A model generated the notes under the pieces. That model was not told the origin of the DNA and ran no database searches. It was given only the letters and a program-made list of their open reading frames with translations. The position numbers and the translations under genes are program-made. Shown one piece after another: positions 6,914-11,584 of a DNA stretch of 11,584 nt (position 1 is its first letter; the number at the start of each line of letters is the position of its first letter). Origin of the DNA: Actinomycetes bacterium (lineage in GTDB: Bacteria; Actinomycetota; Actinomycetes; Streptosporangiales; Streptosporangiaceae); contig JAFACJ010000220.1 of assembly GCA_023425615.1 (NCBI GenBank), forward strand, positions 1 through 11,584. Direction: 5' to 3'.

Positions 6914-7656
6914 GCGCGGAACACCTCGCCGCCGTCGACGTTGAAGATCTGGCCGGTGATCCAGGACGCCTCGTCCGACAGCAGGAACAGGCACATGCCC
7001 ACCAGGTCCTGCGGGGTGCCCATGCGCTTGAGCGCCAGCTTCTCCCTGACGATCTGGTGCGCGACGTCTCCGGCGACCTCGCGGTTGGCCTCGGTGTCGA
7101 TCGGGCCGGGTGCGATGGCGTTGACCCTGACGCCCTGACCGCCGAGCTCATGGGCGAGCTGCTGGGTGAGCCCGTTGACGCCCACCTTGGCCAGCGCGTA
7201 GTAGGCGCCGTACTGCCAGGCGGCCGTGGAGGACTGGTTGACGATCGCCCCGCCGCCGCGCTCCCGCATCGACCGGAAGCAGGCGCGGGTGCACAGCAGC
7301 GCGCCCTCCATGTTCACCGACATGAACCTGCGGTAGTACTCCATGTCCACGTTGATGAGGACGTCGAGCTTCATACCGCCGAAGATGGCGGCGTTGTTGA
7401 CCAGGTAGTCGATGCCGCCGAACCGCTCGATGGCGGTGTCGGCCATGGTCCGCACCGAAGCCTCGTCGGACACGTCGGTACGGACGAAGCAGCCGCCGAT
7501 CTCGGAGGCGACCTTCTCGCCCGCCTCGTTGACGTCGGCGACGAGGACCGACGCGCCCTCGGCCGCCAGCGCCCTGGCGTACGCCTCGCCGATACCGCCC
7601 GCGGCCCCGGTGACGATCGCCACCTTGCCGGTGAAACGGCCTGCGTTCTGGCTCAT
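6910..7656 (-). CDS. Short-chain dehydrogenase/reductase (classical SDR, NAD-preferring)
   Basis: A 248-residue classical SDR that interconverts an alcohol and a ketone. It shows the coenzyme motif TGAAGGIG (16-23), Asp41 at the end of the second strand (usually an NAD(H) preference), NNAA (87-90) and Asn115. The active site has Ser142/143, Tyr153 and Lys157 (YALAK). The C-terminus SWITGQIFNVDGG is typical of the FabG-like group. AAGGAG stands six bases before the ATG at 7656. The gene sits between the P450 and the dehydrogenase-decarboxylase fusion, overlapping the latter by four bases, so all three are co-transcribed. It likely oxidises a hydroxyl group introduced by the P450. The substrate is unknown. 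Confidence 0.94.
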   Translation of the reverse strand: MSQNAGRFTGKVAIVTGAAGGIGEAYARALAAEGASVLVADVNEAGEKVASEIGGCFVRTDVSDEASVRTMADTAIERFGGIDYLVNNAAIFGGMKLDVLINVDMEYYRRFMSVNMEGALLCTRACFRSMRERGGGAIVNQSSTAAWQYGAYYALAKVGVNGLTQQLAHELGGQGVRVNAIAPGPIDTEANREVAGDVAHQIVREKLALKRMGTPQDLVGMCLFLLSDEASWITGQIFNVDGGEVFRA

Positions 7657-7718
7657 GAGACTCCTTCTGCGATCGCTTTGGTCTCGAGGTGCTCCTCGAA
7701 CCCGTCTGTGCCGGTCAA
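7653..7718 (-). CDS. Possible 21-residue coupling peptide between P450 and SDR genes
   Basis: An open frame starting with TTG at 7718 overlaps the P450 stop (TTGA), and its stop overlaps the SDR start (ATGA). It would encode M-TGTDGFEEHLETKAIAEGVS, an acidic, probably helical peptide. GGAG within the last P450 codons lies five bases before the TTG, a good ribosome site. The arrangement would let ribosomes pass from the P450 through this frame into the SDR. Third-position G/C is about 14 of 21, lower than in its neighbours, and the 3' end doubles as the SDR ribosome site. It could therefore be only a translational-coupling device, or chance. No homology is recognised. Confidence 0.3.
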   Translation of the reverse strand: MTGTDGFEEHLETKAIAEGVS

Positions 7719-8989
7719 CGGGTCTCCACTTCGATGGGAAGCTCTGCGAAGCCGCGGACGTTCGAGGAGTGCACCCGCACCGCGCGGTCCTCGTCGATCG
7801 CGTACGAGCGGACCCGCCGCGCGAACTCCGCCAGGGCGATCTGCGCTTCGAGCCGTGCCAGGCTGGCGCCGAGGCAGAAGTGCCGGCCGGCGCCGAAACT
7901 GATCAGCTGCGAGGTGTCCCGGTCCAGGTCGTAGGTCCCGGGGTCGCGGAACACCCGCGGGTCGTGGTTGGCCGCGCCGATCAGCAGCAGCATCCGGTCG
8001 CCCTCGCGCAGGACCGTGCCGTGCAGTTCGGTGTCGCGGGTGACGGTGCGGGCGATCATCTGGCTGGAGGTGTCGAAGCGCAGCGTCTCCTCCACCCACT
8101 GCGTCACCCGGTCCGGCGAGGTGAAGGCGCCGGTCGCGGGGTCGAGGAACGCCTCCTCGGCGACCGGTTCGCGAAACAGCCCGGTGAGCTGGGAGAAGTG
8201 GCGCCCGCCCCAGTAGAGCGCGTTGGCGATCAGTTTGGTGGTCGTCTCGTTGCCCGCGACGACCATGAGGAAGAGGAAGGCGATGATCTCGCGGTCGGTC
8301 ATCCGGTCGCCGTCGTCGAGCTGGGCGGCCAGCAGCGCCGAGGTGAGGTCGGCGGTCGGCCTGCGTCTCCGCTCCGCGACCATGTCCTCGTAGTAGACGA
8401 CCAGGGTGAGCGCCGCCTCCATCCCGGCCGGCGGAACGTCGTTGATCCCCGGTTCACGGTGCACGACCAGGTCCGCGAGCCTTCGCAGTTCCTCGCGGTC
8501 GGGCTCGGGCACCCCCACCATCTCGGAGATGACGTCCATGGGCAGCCGGCCCGCGAAGTCGGCGATGACGTCGAACCCTCCGGAGGCCACCGCGGGATCC
8601 AGGTACCTGCGGGTCAGCCGCAGGATGTCGCCGGTCAGCTCCCGCACCCGGCGGGGCGTGAACCCCTTGGAGACCAGCGAACGCATCCGGGTGTGGTCAG
8701 GCGGGTCCAGCGCCAGGAACGACATGACCTCGTGCGCGGTCGGGCTCCAGGCGCTCGGGTCCAGCGTGACCCCGTTGATGTTGGAGAACAGCTCGTGGTC
8801 GCGGAACGCCGCGGCGACGTCAGCGTGCCGGGAGAGCGCCCAGAAGTCCAGCTCGTCGTTGCGGTAGAGCGGCGCCTCCTCACGAAGGCGCTCATAGAGG
8901 GGGTAGGGGTTCTCATGGACGGTGTAGTCGTACGGGCTGAAGGCCGGTGCGCAACGGGGCGGAGGGGAGAGGGCGGGGGGACCGTTCAC
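7715..8989 (-). CDS. Cytochrome P450 monooxygenase
   Basis: A 424-residue soluble bacterial class P450 that inserts one oxygen atom into a substrate using electrons from a ferredoxin. No ferredoxin or reductase gene is in the window, so partners must be elsewhere. The I-helix oxygen-activation motif AGNETTT is at 245-251. The K-helix ExxR is EETLR, with Glu301 and Arg304. The haem loop FGAGRHFCLG (365-374) carries the thiolate ligand Cys372. The segment between the I-helix and ExxR (about 262-298) is longer than in many bacterial P450s. The GTG start at 8989 has GAGG eight bases upstream; nothing P450-like lies before it. It heads an operon with an SDR and the dehydrogenase-decarboxylase fusion, which suggests a catabolic or tailoring hydroxylation. 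Confidence 0.94.
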   Translation of the reverse strand: MNGPPALSPPPRCAPAFSPYDYTVHENPYPLYERLREEAPLYRNDELDFWALSRHADVAAAFRDHELFSNINGVTLDPSAWSPTAHEVMSFLALDPPDHTRMRSLVSKGFTPRRVRELTGDILRLTRRYLDPAVASGGFDVIADFAGRLPMDVISEMVGVPEPDREELRRLADLVVHREPGINDVPPAGMEAALTLVVYYEDMVAERRRRPTADLTSALLAAQLDDGDRMTDREIIAFLFLMVVAGNETTTKLIANALYWGGRHFSQLTGLFREPVAEEAFLDPATGAFTSPDRVTQWVEETLRFDTSSQMIARTVTRDTELHGTVLREGDRMLLLIGAANHDPRVFRDPGTYDLDRDTSQLISFGAGRHFCLGASLARLEAQIALAEFARRVRSYAIDEDRAVRVHSSNVRGFAELPIEVETR

Positions 8990-8994
8990 GGTGT

Positions 8995-9063
8995 CTACCT
9001 CACGATCAGTTCTGCCGCTTCGGTGAGTCTGTCCGCCATCTCGGCGTAGGAGGTGTGACCCAT
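8995..9063 (-). CDS. Possible short leader ORF upstream of P450
   Basis: ATG at 9063 opens a 22-codon frame (MGHTSYAEMADRLTEAAELIVR) whose TAG stop lies five bases before the P450 GTG and inside its ribosome binding stretch (GAGGTAG). The peptide would be an amphipathic helix, and ribosomes ending here could reinitiate on the P450. The frame stays open upstream to about 9198, but that part reads as low-complexity, Arg-rich sequence. The ribosome site for ATG 9063 is weak. No homology is recognised. It may be a leader peptide, a remnant of a longer gene, or chance. Confidence 0.25.
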   Translation of the reverse strand: MGHTSYAEMADRLTEAAELIVR

Positions 9064-9117
9064 GCCGGCCCGCCGCTCGCTCGGCCTCCGCCGAGTCGCC
9101 TCCGCCGCCGCATAATC

Positions 9118-9129
9118 GGACACGTGTCC
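9118..9129. promoter_or_regulatory. Operator-like palindrome GGACACGTGTCC near the P450 promoter
   Basis: A perfect 12-bp palindrome, with an extra GTCC half-site 12 bp away (GTCCAGA at 9126-9132 and again at 9138-9144). It overlaps the likely P450 promoter region, about 130 bp upstream of the GTG start, and so could bind a dimeric repressor of the operon. No regulator gene adjoins this operon in the window. Confidence 0.45.
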
Positions 9130-9203
9130 AGACGCTAGTCCAGAAACGCTCCGCCGACAAGAGAGCGATCCGCCTGACAGCATCTTGCCGACATCCACGG
9201 CAA

Positions 9204-9221
9204 CAAGCGAGCGTTTGCTTG
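9204..9221. promoter_or_regulatory. TetR-type operator candidate CAAGCGAGCGTTTGCTTG
   Basis: This 18-bp sequence equals its own reverse complement at 14 of 18 positions, and every mismatch is a transition. Five-bp perfect arms (CAAGC/GCTTG) surround a CG centre. Size and form are typical of TetR-family operators in actinomycetes. It lies roughly midway in the divergent region and could control either or both directions. Confidence 0.5.
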
Positions 9222-9374
9222 CCCTTCGGGTGAAGAGGGTCTCCTGGGCCCGTGCGGCTCACCCGGGGCGATATGTAACGCTGTGGCGGTGATGTCTCAC
9301 CTCAAGTGCGGTGGCGGAGCCCCGGAGGGTCTCGCCGGCGCCCGCGTGACACGAGCCAGGGATCGGTGAACCGG

Positions 9375-10247
9375 ATGGACGAGGCGAAGGAGATCGCCGC
9401 CTTTCTCGACCGCGTCGGGGTACCGGGCGTCGTCGACGTGCACACCCATTTCCTGCCCAAGAACGTCATGGACAAGGTCTGGGCCTACTTCGACGGGGTC
9501 GGGCCGCTCACCGGCATCGCATGGCCGATCCGGTACCGGACCGACGAGGACGAGCGCCTGGCCACGCTGAGATCGTTCGGGGTGCGCGCCTTCACCGCGA
9601 TGATCTACCCGCACAAGCCGGACATGGCGGAATGGCTCAACGGCTGGGCCGCCGACTTCGCCGCCCGTACCCCCGACTGCCTGCACACCGCCACGTTCTA
9701 CCCCGAACCCGGTGCCGCCGGCTATGTGCGCCGGGCCCTGGACGCCGGTGCCCGCGTCTTCAAGGCCCACCTCCAGGTCGGCGCTTACGACCCGCGGGAC
9801 CCGCTCCTCGACGACGTCTGGGGCCTCCTCGCCGAAGCCGGCGTCCCCGTCGTCGCGCACTGCGCCTCCGGCCCGGTCCCCGGCCCCTTCACCGGTCCCG
9901 GACCGATCGGCGAGGTGCTCCGCCGCCACCCGCGCCTACCGCTGATCGTCGCCCACCTCGGCCTCCCCGAGTACAGCGCCTTCCTCGACCTGGCCGAACG
10001 CCACACCGAAGTCCGTCTCGACACCACCATGGCCTTCACCGACTTCCCCGACTTCACCGAGCCGTTCCCCGCCGCCGAACGGTCACGGCTCCTCTCCCTC
10101 CAGGACCGCATCCTCCACGGCAGCGACTTCCCCAACATCCCCTACCCCTACCTCCACTCCCTGGAGTCCCTGGCCCGCCTCGACCTCGGCGACGCCTGGC
10201 TCCGCGCCGTCATCCACGACAACGCCACCGCCCTCTTCCGCCTCTGA
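9375..10247 (+). CDS. Amidohydrolase-2 family metal-dependent hydrolase/decarboxylase
   Basis: A 290-residue TIM-barrel protein of the amidohydrolase-2 type (PF04909, which includes ACMSD and gamma-resorcylate decarboxylase). Metal-ligand positions are visible: HxH at 23-25 (DVHTHF), His162 (VVAHC), His194 (VAHLG) and Asp251 (HGSDFP); Lys130 is also in the barrel. Family members hydrolyse or decarboxylate ring or dicarboxylic substrates, and which applies here is unknown. The length is slightly short for the group. An in-frame GTG at 9366 has AGGG close upstream, so the protein may begin three residues earlier; the ATG is chosen for codon preference. It diverges from the P450 operon and probably acts in the same pathway. 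A hairpin follows the stop. Confidence 0.88.
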   Translation: MDEAKEIAAFLDRVGVPGVVDVHTHFLPKNVMDKVWAYFDGVGPLTGIAWPIRYRTDEDERLATLRSFGVRAFTAMIYPHKPDMAEWLNGWAADFAARTPDCLHTATFYPEPGAAGYVRRALDAGARVFKAHLQVGAYDPRDPLLDDVWGLLAEAGVPVVAHCASGPVPGPFTGPGPIGEVLRRHPRLPLIVAHLGLPEYSAFLDLAERHTEVRLDTTMAFTDFPDFTEPFPAAERSRLLSLQDRILHGSDFPNIPYPYLHSLESLARLDLGDAWLRAVIHDNATALFRL

Positions 10248-10256
10248 CCCGCCCGG

Positions 10257-10285
10257 CCGCCTCGTCCACCGGCCGGACGAGGCGG
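10257..10285. terminator. Hairpin between amidohydrolase and HPF-like genes
   Basis: Perfect 11-bp arms, CCGCCTCGTCC and GGACGAGGCGG, flank a 7-base loop (ACCGGCC). The hairpin starts 10 bases after the amidohydrolase stop and lies between two convergent genes, so it probably terminates both. There is no U-tract, as is usual in this GC range. Confidence 0.82.
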
Positions 10286-10313
10286 AGTCGGTGCGGGGCG
10301 GGCGGGCGGCTCC

Positions 10314-10643
10314 CTAGTGGTGTGCCACGTGCCCCAGGCGGATCGAGAGGCGGTCGCACATGAGGGCGACGGCCCGGCCCGGTGTCGCCTCGGCCGCGCG
10401 GGCTCGGATGGTGCGGCCTTTCAGTTCCACGGCCACCTGGGCGAAGGCGGGTTTGGGCGGTGCGGGTTCGCGGAGGACGGTCAGTGTCAGTTCGGTTTTG
10501 AGGATCGGTTCCCCGATCCTCGCCAGGACGCGGGCGAGTCGTTCGCGGGCTTGCCCCGCCTGGTCGTCGGTGATCGGGCCATGCTTGCGCACGACGATGT
10601 CGGGCCGGCGGACCCCGGCCTGCTGTGTCGTGATGTTCTCCAT
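10314..10643 (-). CDS. Short HPF/RaiA-like ribosome-associated protein
   Basis: A 109-residue protein whose pattern fits the beta-alpha-beta-beta-beta-alpha fold of hibernation-promoting factors. A first strand (DIVVRKHGPI, 15-24) is followed by a helix (about 27-43), then strands around 49-58 (KTELTLTVLR), 66-75 (AFAQVAVELK) and 76-83 (GRTIRARAA), and a final helix (about 88-103). Such proteins bind the 30S decoding region and silence or protect ribosomes in stress; related proteins occur in the dormancy (DosR) regulon of mycobacteria. It lacks the C-terminal dimerisation domain of long HPF, so it resembles the short form. No strong Shine-Dalgarno precedes the ATG at 10643. A DosR-like half box lies 38-52 bp upstream. 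Assignment rests on fold pattern and not on a diagnostic motif. Confidence 0.62.
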   Translation of the reverse strand: MENITTQQAGVRRPDIVVRKHGPITDDQAGQARERLARVLARIGEPILKTELTLTVLREPAPPKPAFAQVAVELKGRTIRARAAEATPGRAVALMCDRLSIRLGHVAHH

Positions 10644-10680
10644 GTGTCAACCGTGCTCTCCGGGCTTCGGCGGCGGGCAG

Positions 10681-10695
10681 TGACAAAGGTCCCGA
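10681..10695 (-). promoter_or_regulatory. DosR/DevR-like box upstream of HPF-like gene
   Basis: On the minus strand this reads TCGGGACCTTTGTCA. Against the mycobacterial DosR consensus TTSGGGACTWWAGTCCCSAA it keeps the TSGGGAC half, the central T-rich pair and GTC. The second half is degenerate. It lies 38-52 bp before the HPF-like ATG, a plausible activator position. Confidence 0.4.
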
Positions 10696-10787
10696 GGGCA
10701 ATGTGATGTCGGGAACTGTCCGGCAGGATGCTGCGCGACGATCGCGTGGCGCGTCCGGTGAGACAGTGCCGTCCGAGCCGTCCGAGC

Positions 10788-10801
10788 GGGCCGAAAGTCC
10801 C
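10788..10801. promoter_or_regulatory. DosR/DevR-like box in HPF/DUF7455 divergent region
   Basis: GGGCCGAAAGTCCC (minus strand GGGACTTTCGGCCC) matches 12 of 14 positions of the core GGGACTWWAGTCCC of the DosR consensus. It stands 36 bp before one possible start of the small Cys/His protein (10837) and 78 bp before the preferred one (10879). A DosR-like gene lies 440 bp further on. Activation of the rightward gene, and possibly also the leftward one, is inferred. Confidence 0.6.
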
Positions 10802-10802
10802 T

Positions 10803-10818
10803 AGGCCGGTACCGGCCT
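10803..10818. repeat. 16-bp perfect palindrome next to DosR-like box
   Basis: AGGCCGGTACCGGCCT is perfectly self-complementary and begins two bases after the DosR-like box. It could form a cruciform or short hairpin, or be a site for a second regulator. Its function is unknown. Confidence 0.4.
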
Positions 10819-10878
10819 CTCCCGGACCCTTGAGTCATGGATTTCGGACTGCACCGGATATGGAGACCCCGCTCCGGC

Positions 10879-11136
10879 ATGGATGCGACACCCCGCGACA
10901 AGGCCGTCCGGCCCTCGCTCCCCGGGTGGACCGATGATCTCGATGACGCGCAGCGGGCGTGCTGCTGTTCGGCCAGGCCCTCCTTCTGCGCGGTTCTCCC
11001 GGCCGCGCCCCGCACTCCCCTCCTGCTGTGCGGACACCACTACCGCATCCACCGCGACGCCCTGAAGCAAGCCCACGCGGCCATCTACGGGCGTCACGGC
11101 ACGGAGGTCGGCGACGACGTCTGGACCGCCATCTGA
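10879..11136 (+). CDS. DUF7455-like small Cys/His protein
   Basis: An 85-residue protein resembling the small actinobacterial DUF7455 family, whose members have an N-terminal Cys cluster and a later CxHH. Here RACCCSARPSFCAVLP is followed by LLLCGHHYRIHRDALKQ, so Cys pairs and CGHH/H could form a zinc-ribbon-like site. Its role is unknown. The frame is open back to an ATG at 10837. The 14 codons between the two starts include ATA, AGA, GGA and GAT, out of character for this genome, so 10879 is preferred; its only ribosome-site candidate, GGAG, is 13 bases away. A DosR-like box upstream suggests stress or hypoxia control. The DosR-like regulator starts 105 bp after its stop. Confidence 0.7.
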   Translation: MDATPRDKAVRPSLPGWTDDLDDAQRACCCSARPSFCAVLPAAPRTPLLLCGHHYRIHRDALKQAHAAIYGRHGTEVGDDVWTAI

Positions 11137-11241
11137 ACCCCGGCCCGGCGGGTTCGGATCATCGCCGTCAAACGGTATTTCGCATTTCATGGCCCGAAGT
11201 AATCTTCAGGGGTATCGCCGCGCGTGAAGGGAAGCCGGGCC

Positions 11242-11584
11242 ATGAGCGAGAACGTCATCCGCGTGTTCCTCCTCGATGACCACGAGGTCGTCCGGCGTGG
11301 CGTGGCCGCGCTCCTGGAGGCCGAGGAGGACATCGAGGTCGTCGGCGAGGCGTCGAGCGCCGCGGAGGCCATCGCCCGGATCCCCGCCGCGGCTCCCGAC
11401 GTCGCCGTGCTCGATGTCAGGCTTCCCGACGGCGACGGGGTCTCCGTCTGCCGCGAGATCCGCTCCCGGCTTCCCGGGACCGCCTGCCTCATGCTGACCT
11501 CGTTCTCCGATGAGGAGGCGCTCTTCGACGCCGTGATGGCGGGCGCGGCCGGCTATGTGCTGAAGCAGATCCACGGTACCGACC
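11242..11584 (+). CDS. devR: DosR/DevR-like NarL-family response regulator, partial (receiver domain)
   Basis: The first 114 codons of a response regulator; the window ends before the LuxR-type DNA-binding domain. The receiver shows the acidic pair Asp12-Asp13 ([13 protein letters not shown]), the phosphoacceptor Asp58 in [13 protein letters not shown], Thr86-Ser87 (LTSF) and Lys108 (YVLKQ). These stretches are near-identical in pattern to mycobacterial DosR ([26 protein letters not shown]), the hypoxia/NO/redox regulator of dormancy genes. The ATG at 11242 has AAGGGAAG eight to fifteen bases upstream. TAATCT at 11200-11205 could be its -10. No sensor kinase is visible in the window. Its neighbours, an HPF-like protein and DosR-like boxes, fit the DosR theme. 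Orthology to DosR against other NarL-family paralogs cannot be settled here. Confidence 0.88.
   Translation, partial: MSENVIRVFLLDDHEVVRRGVAALLEAEEDIEVVGEASSAAEAIARIPAAAPDVAVLDVRLPDGDGVSVCREIRSRLPGTACLMLTSFSDEEALFDAVMAGAAGYVLKQIHGTD

Larger units (their letters stand above)
9064..9374. other. Divergent regulatory region between P450 operon and amidohydrolase gene
   Basis: With the short frame at 8995-9063 this makes a 385-bp gap between the P450 and amidohydrolase starts. No credible gene is seen here. It holds two operator-like palindromes (9118-9129 and 9204-9221), a GTCCAGA direct repeat at 9126 and 9138, and an inverted repeat CGGGTGA/TCACCCG (9227-9233 and 9259-9265). A leftward promoter may use TGGACT (9142-9137) as its -35, with a GATTAT-like -10 near 9117-9112. 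The rightward promoter is not obvious; TATGTA at 9272-9277 is the only -10-like stretch near the amidohydrolase. Confidence 0.5.

Noticed and set aside
5249..7138. A 629-codon open frame on the plus strand opposite the monooxygenase and dehydrogenase fusion
   Set aside because: Its product is low-complexity, rich in Arg, Gly, His and Asp, with no recognisable domain. It is the expected antisense shadow of high-GC genes that do carry clear motifs on the other strand.
7412..9049. A 545-codon plus-strand open frame opposite the P450 and SDR
   Set aside because: Same shadow composition, and it lies across two confidently assigned genes and their junction.
9227..9265. CGGGTGA/TCACCCG inverted repeat as an attenuator or terminator
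   Set aside because: Arms of 7 bp with a 25-base spacer and no nearby gene end; likely chance in GC-rich sequence.
10709..10723. TCGGGAACTGTCCGG as a third DosR box
   Set aside because: The half-sites are two bases too close for the DosR spacing and the centre does not match.
10801..11190. Minus-strand 129-codon frame across the DUF7455-like gene
   Set aside because: It has no domain signature, and the plus strand encodes a Cys/His pattern matching a known small family.
11191..11205. DosR-like box directly upstream of the response regulator
   Set aside because: GGCCCGAAGT gives only a gapped match to the core, too weak to support autoregulation.
1..11584. Mobile elements, tRNA genes, CRISPR arrays, riboswitches
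   Set aside because: No transposase or integrase signature, no tRNA-like cloverleaf, no regularly spaced repeats and no riboswitch core were recognised.

Overview
This is high-GC DNA with strong third-position G/C bias, GTG starts, a DosR/DevR-like response regulator, an EfeUOB-type iron system and a DUF7455-like small protein. Together these point to an actinomycete; a Streptosporangiales-type genus such as Actinomadura or Nonomuraea is a guess. I see no tRNA, rRNA, CRISPR array, insertion sequence or origin.

Layout. (1) 1-2152 is an iron-uptake locus. efeU reads leftward into a gene cut by the window edge (probably efeB), and efeO is transcribed divergently. The 118-bp gap holds a 21-bp inverted repeat and an overlapping weak IdeR/DtxR-like site. 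A hairpin at 2176-2197 ends efeO. (2) 2206-5494 is a leftward operon: an FAD-dependent hydroxylase/epoxidase, an unrecognised multi-pass membrane protein and a TetR regulator. An inverted-repeat operator candidate lies at the operon promoter (5507-5537). (3) 5630-8989 is a second leftward operon: a cytochrome P450, a possible 21-residue coupling peptide, a short-chain dehydrogenase, and a fusion of a 3-hydroxyisobutyrate-dehydrogenase-like enzyme with a carboxymuconolactone-decarboxylase-like domain. An amidohydrolase-2 gene diverges from it at 9375. The 385-bp divergent region holds two TetR-style palindromes. The set looks like a small catabolic or tailoring pathway: hydroxylation, alcohol oxidation, then metal-dependent hydrolysis or decarboxylation. 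Its substrate cannot be read from sequence. (4) 10314-11584 looks like a hypoxia/dormancy locus: a short HPF/RaiA-like protein, a DUF7455-like small Cys/His protein, and the start of a response regulator very close to DosR/DevR. DosR-box-like sequences lie between the first two.

The most notable points are the dehydrogenase-decarboxylase fusion with a Gln at the usual His position, the micro-ORF bridging the P450 and SDR genes by stop/start overlaps on both sides, the operator candidates that suggest autoregulated modules, and the DosR-like boxes beside a DosR-like gene.
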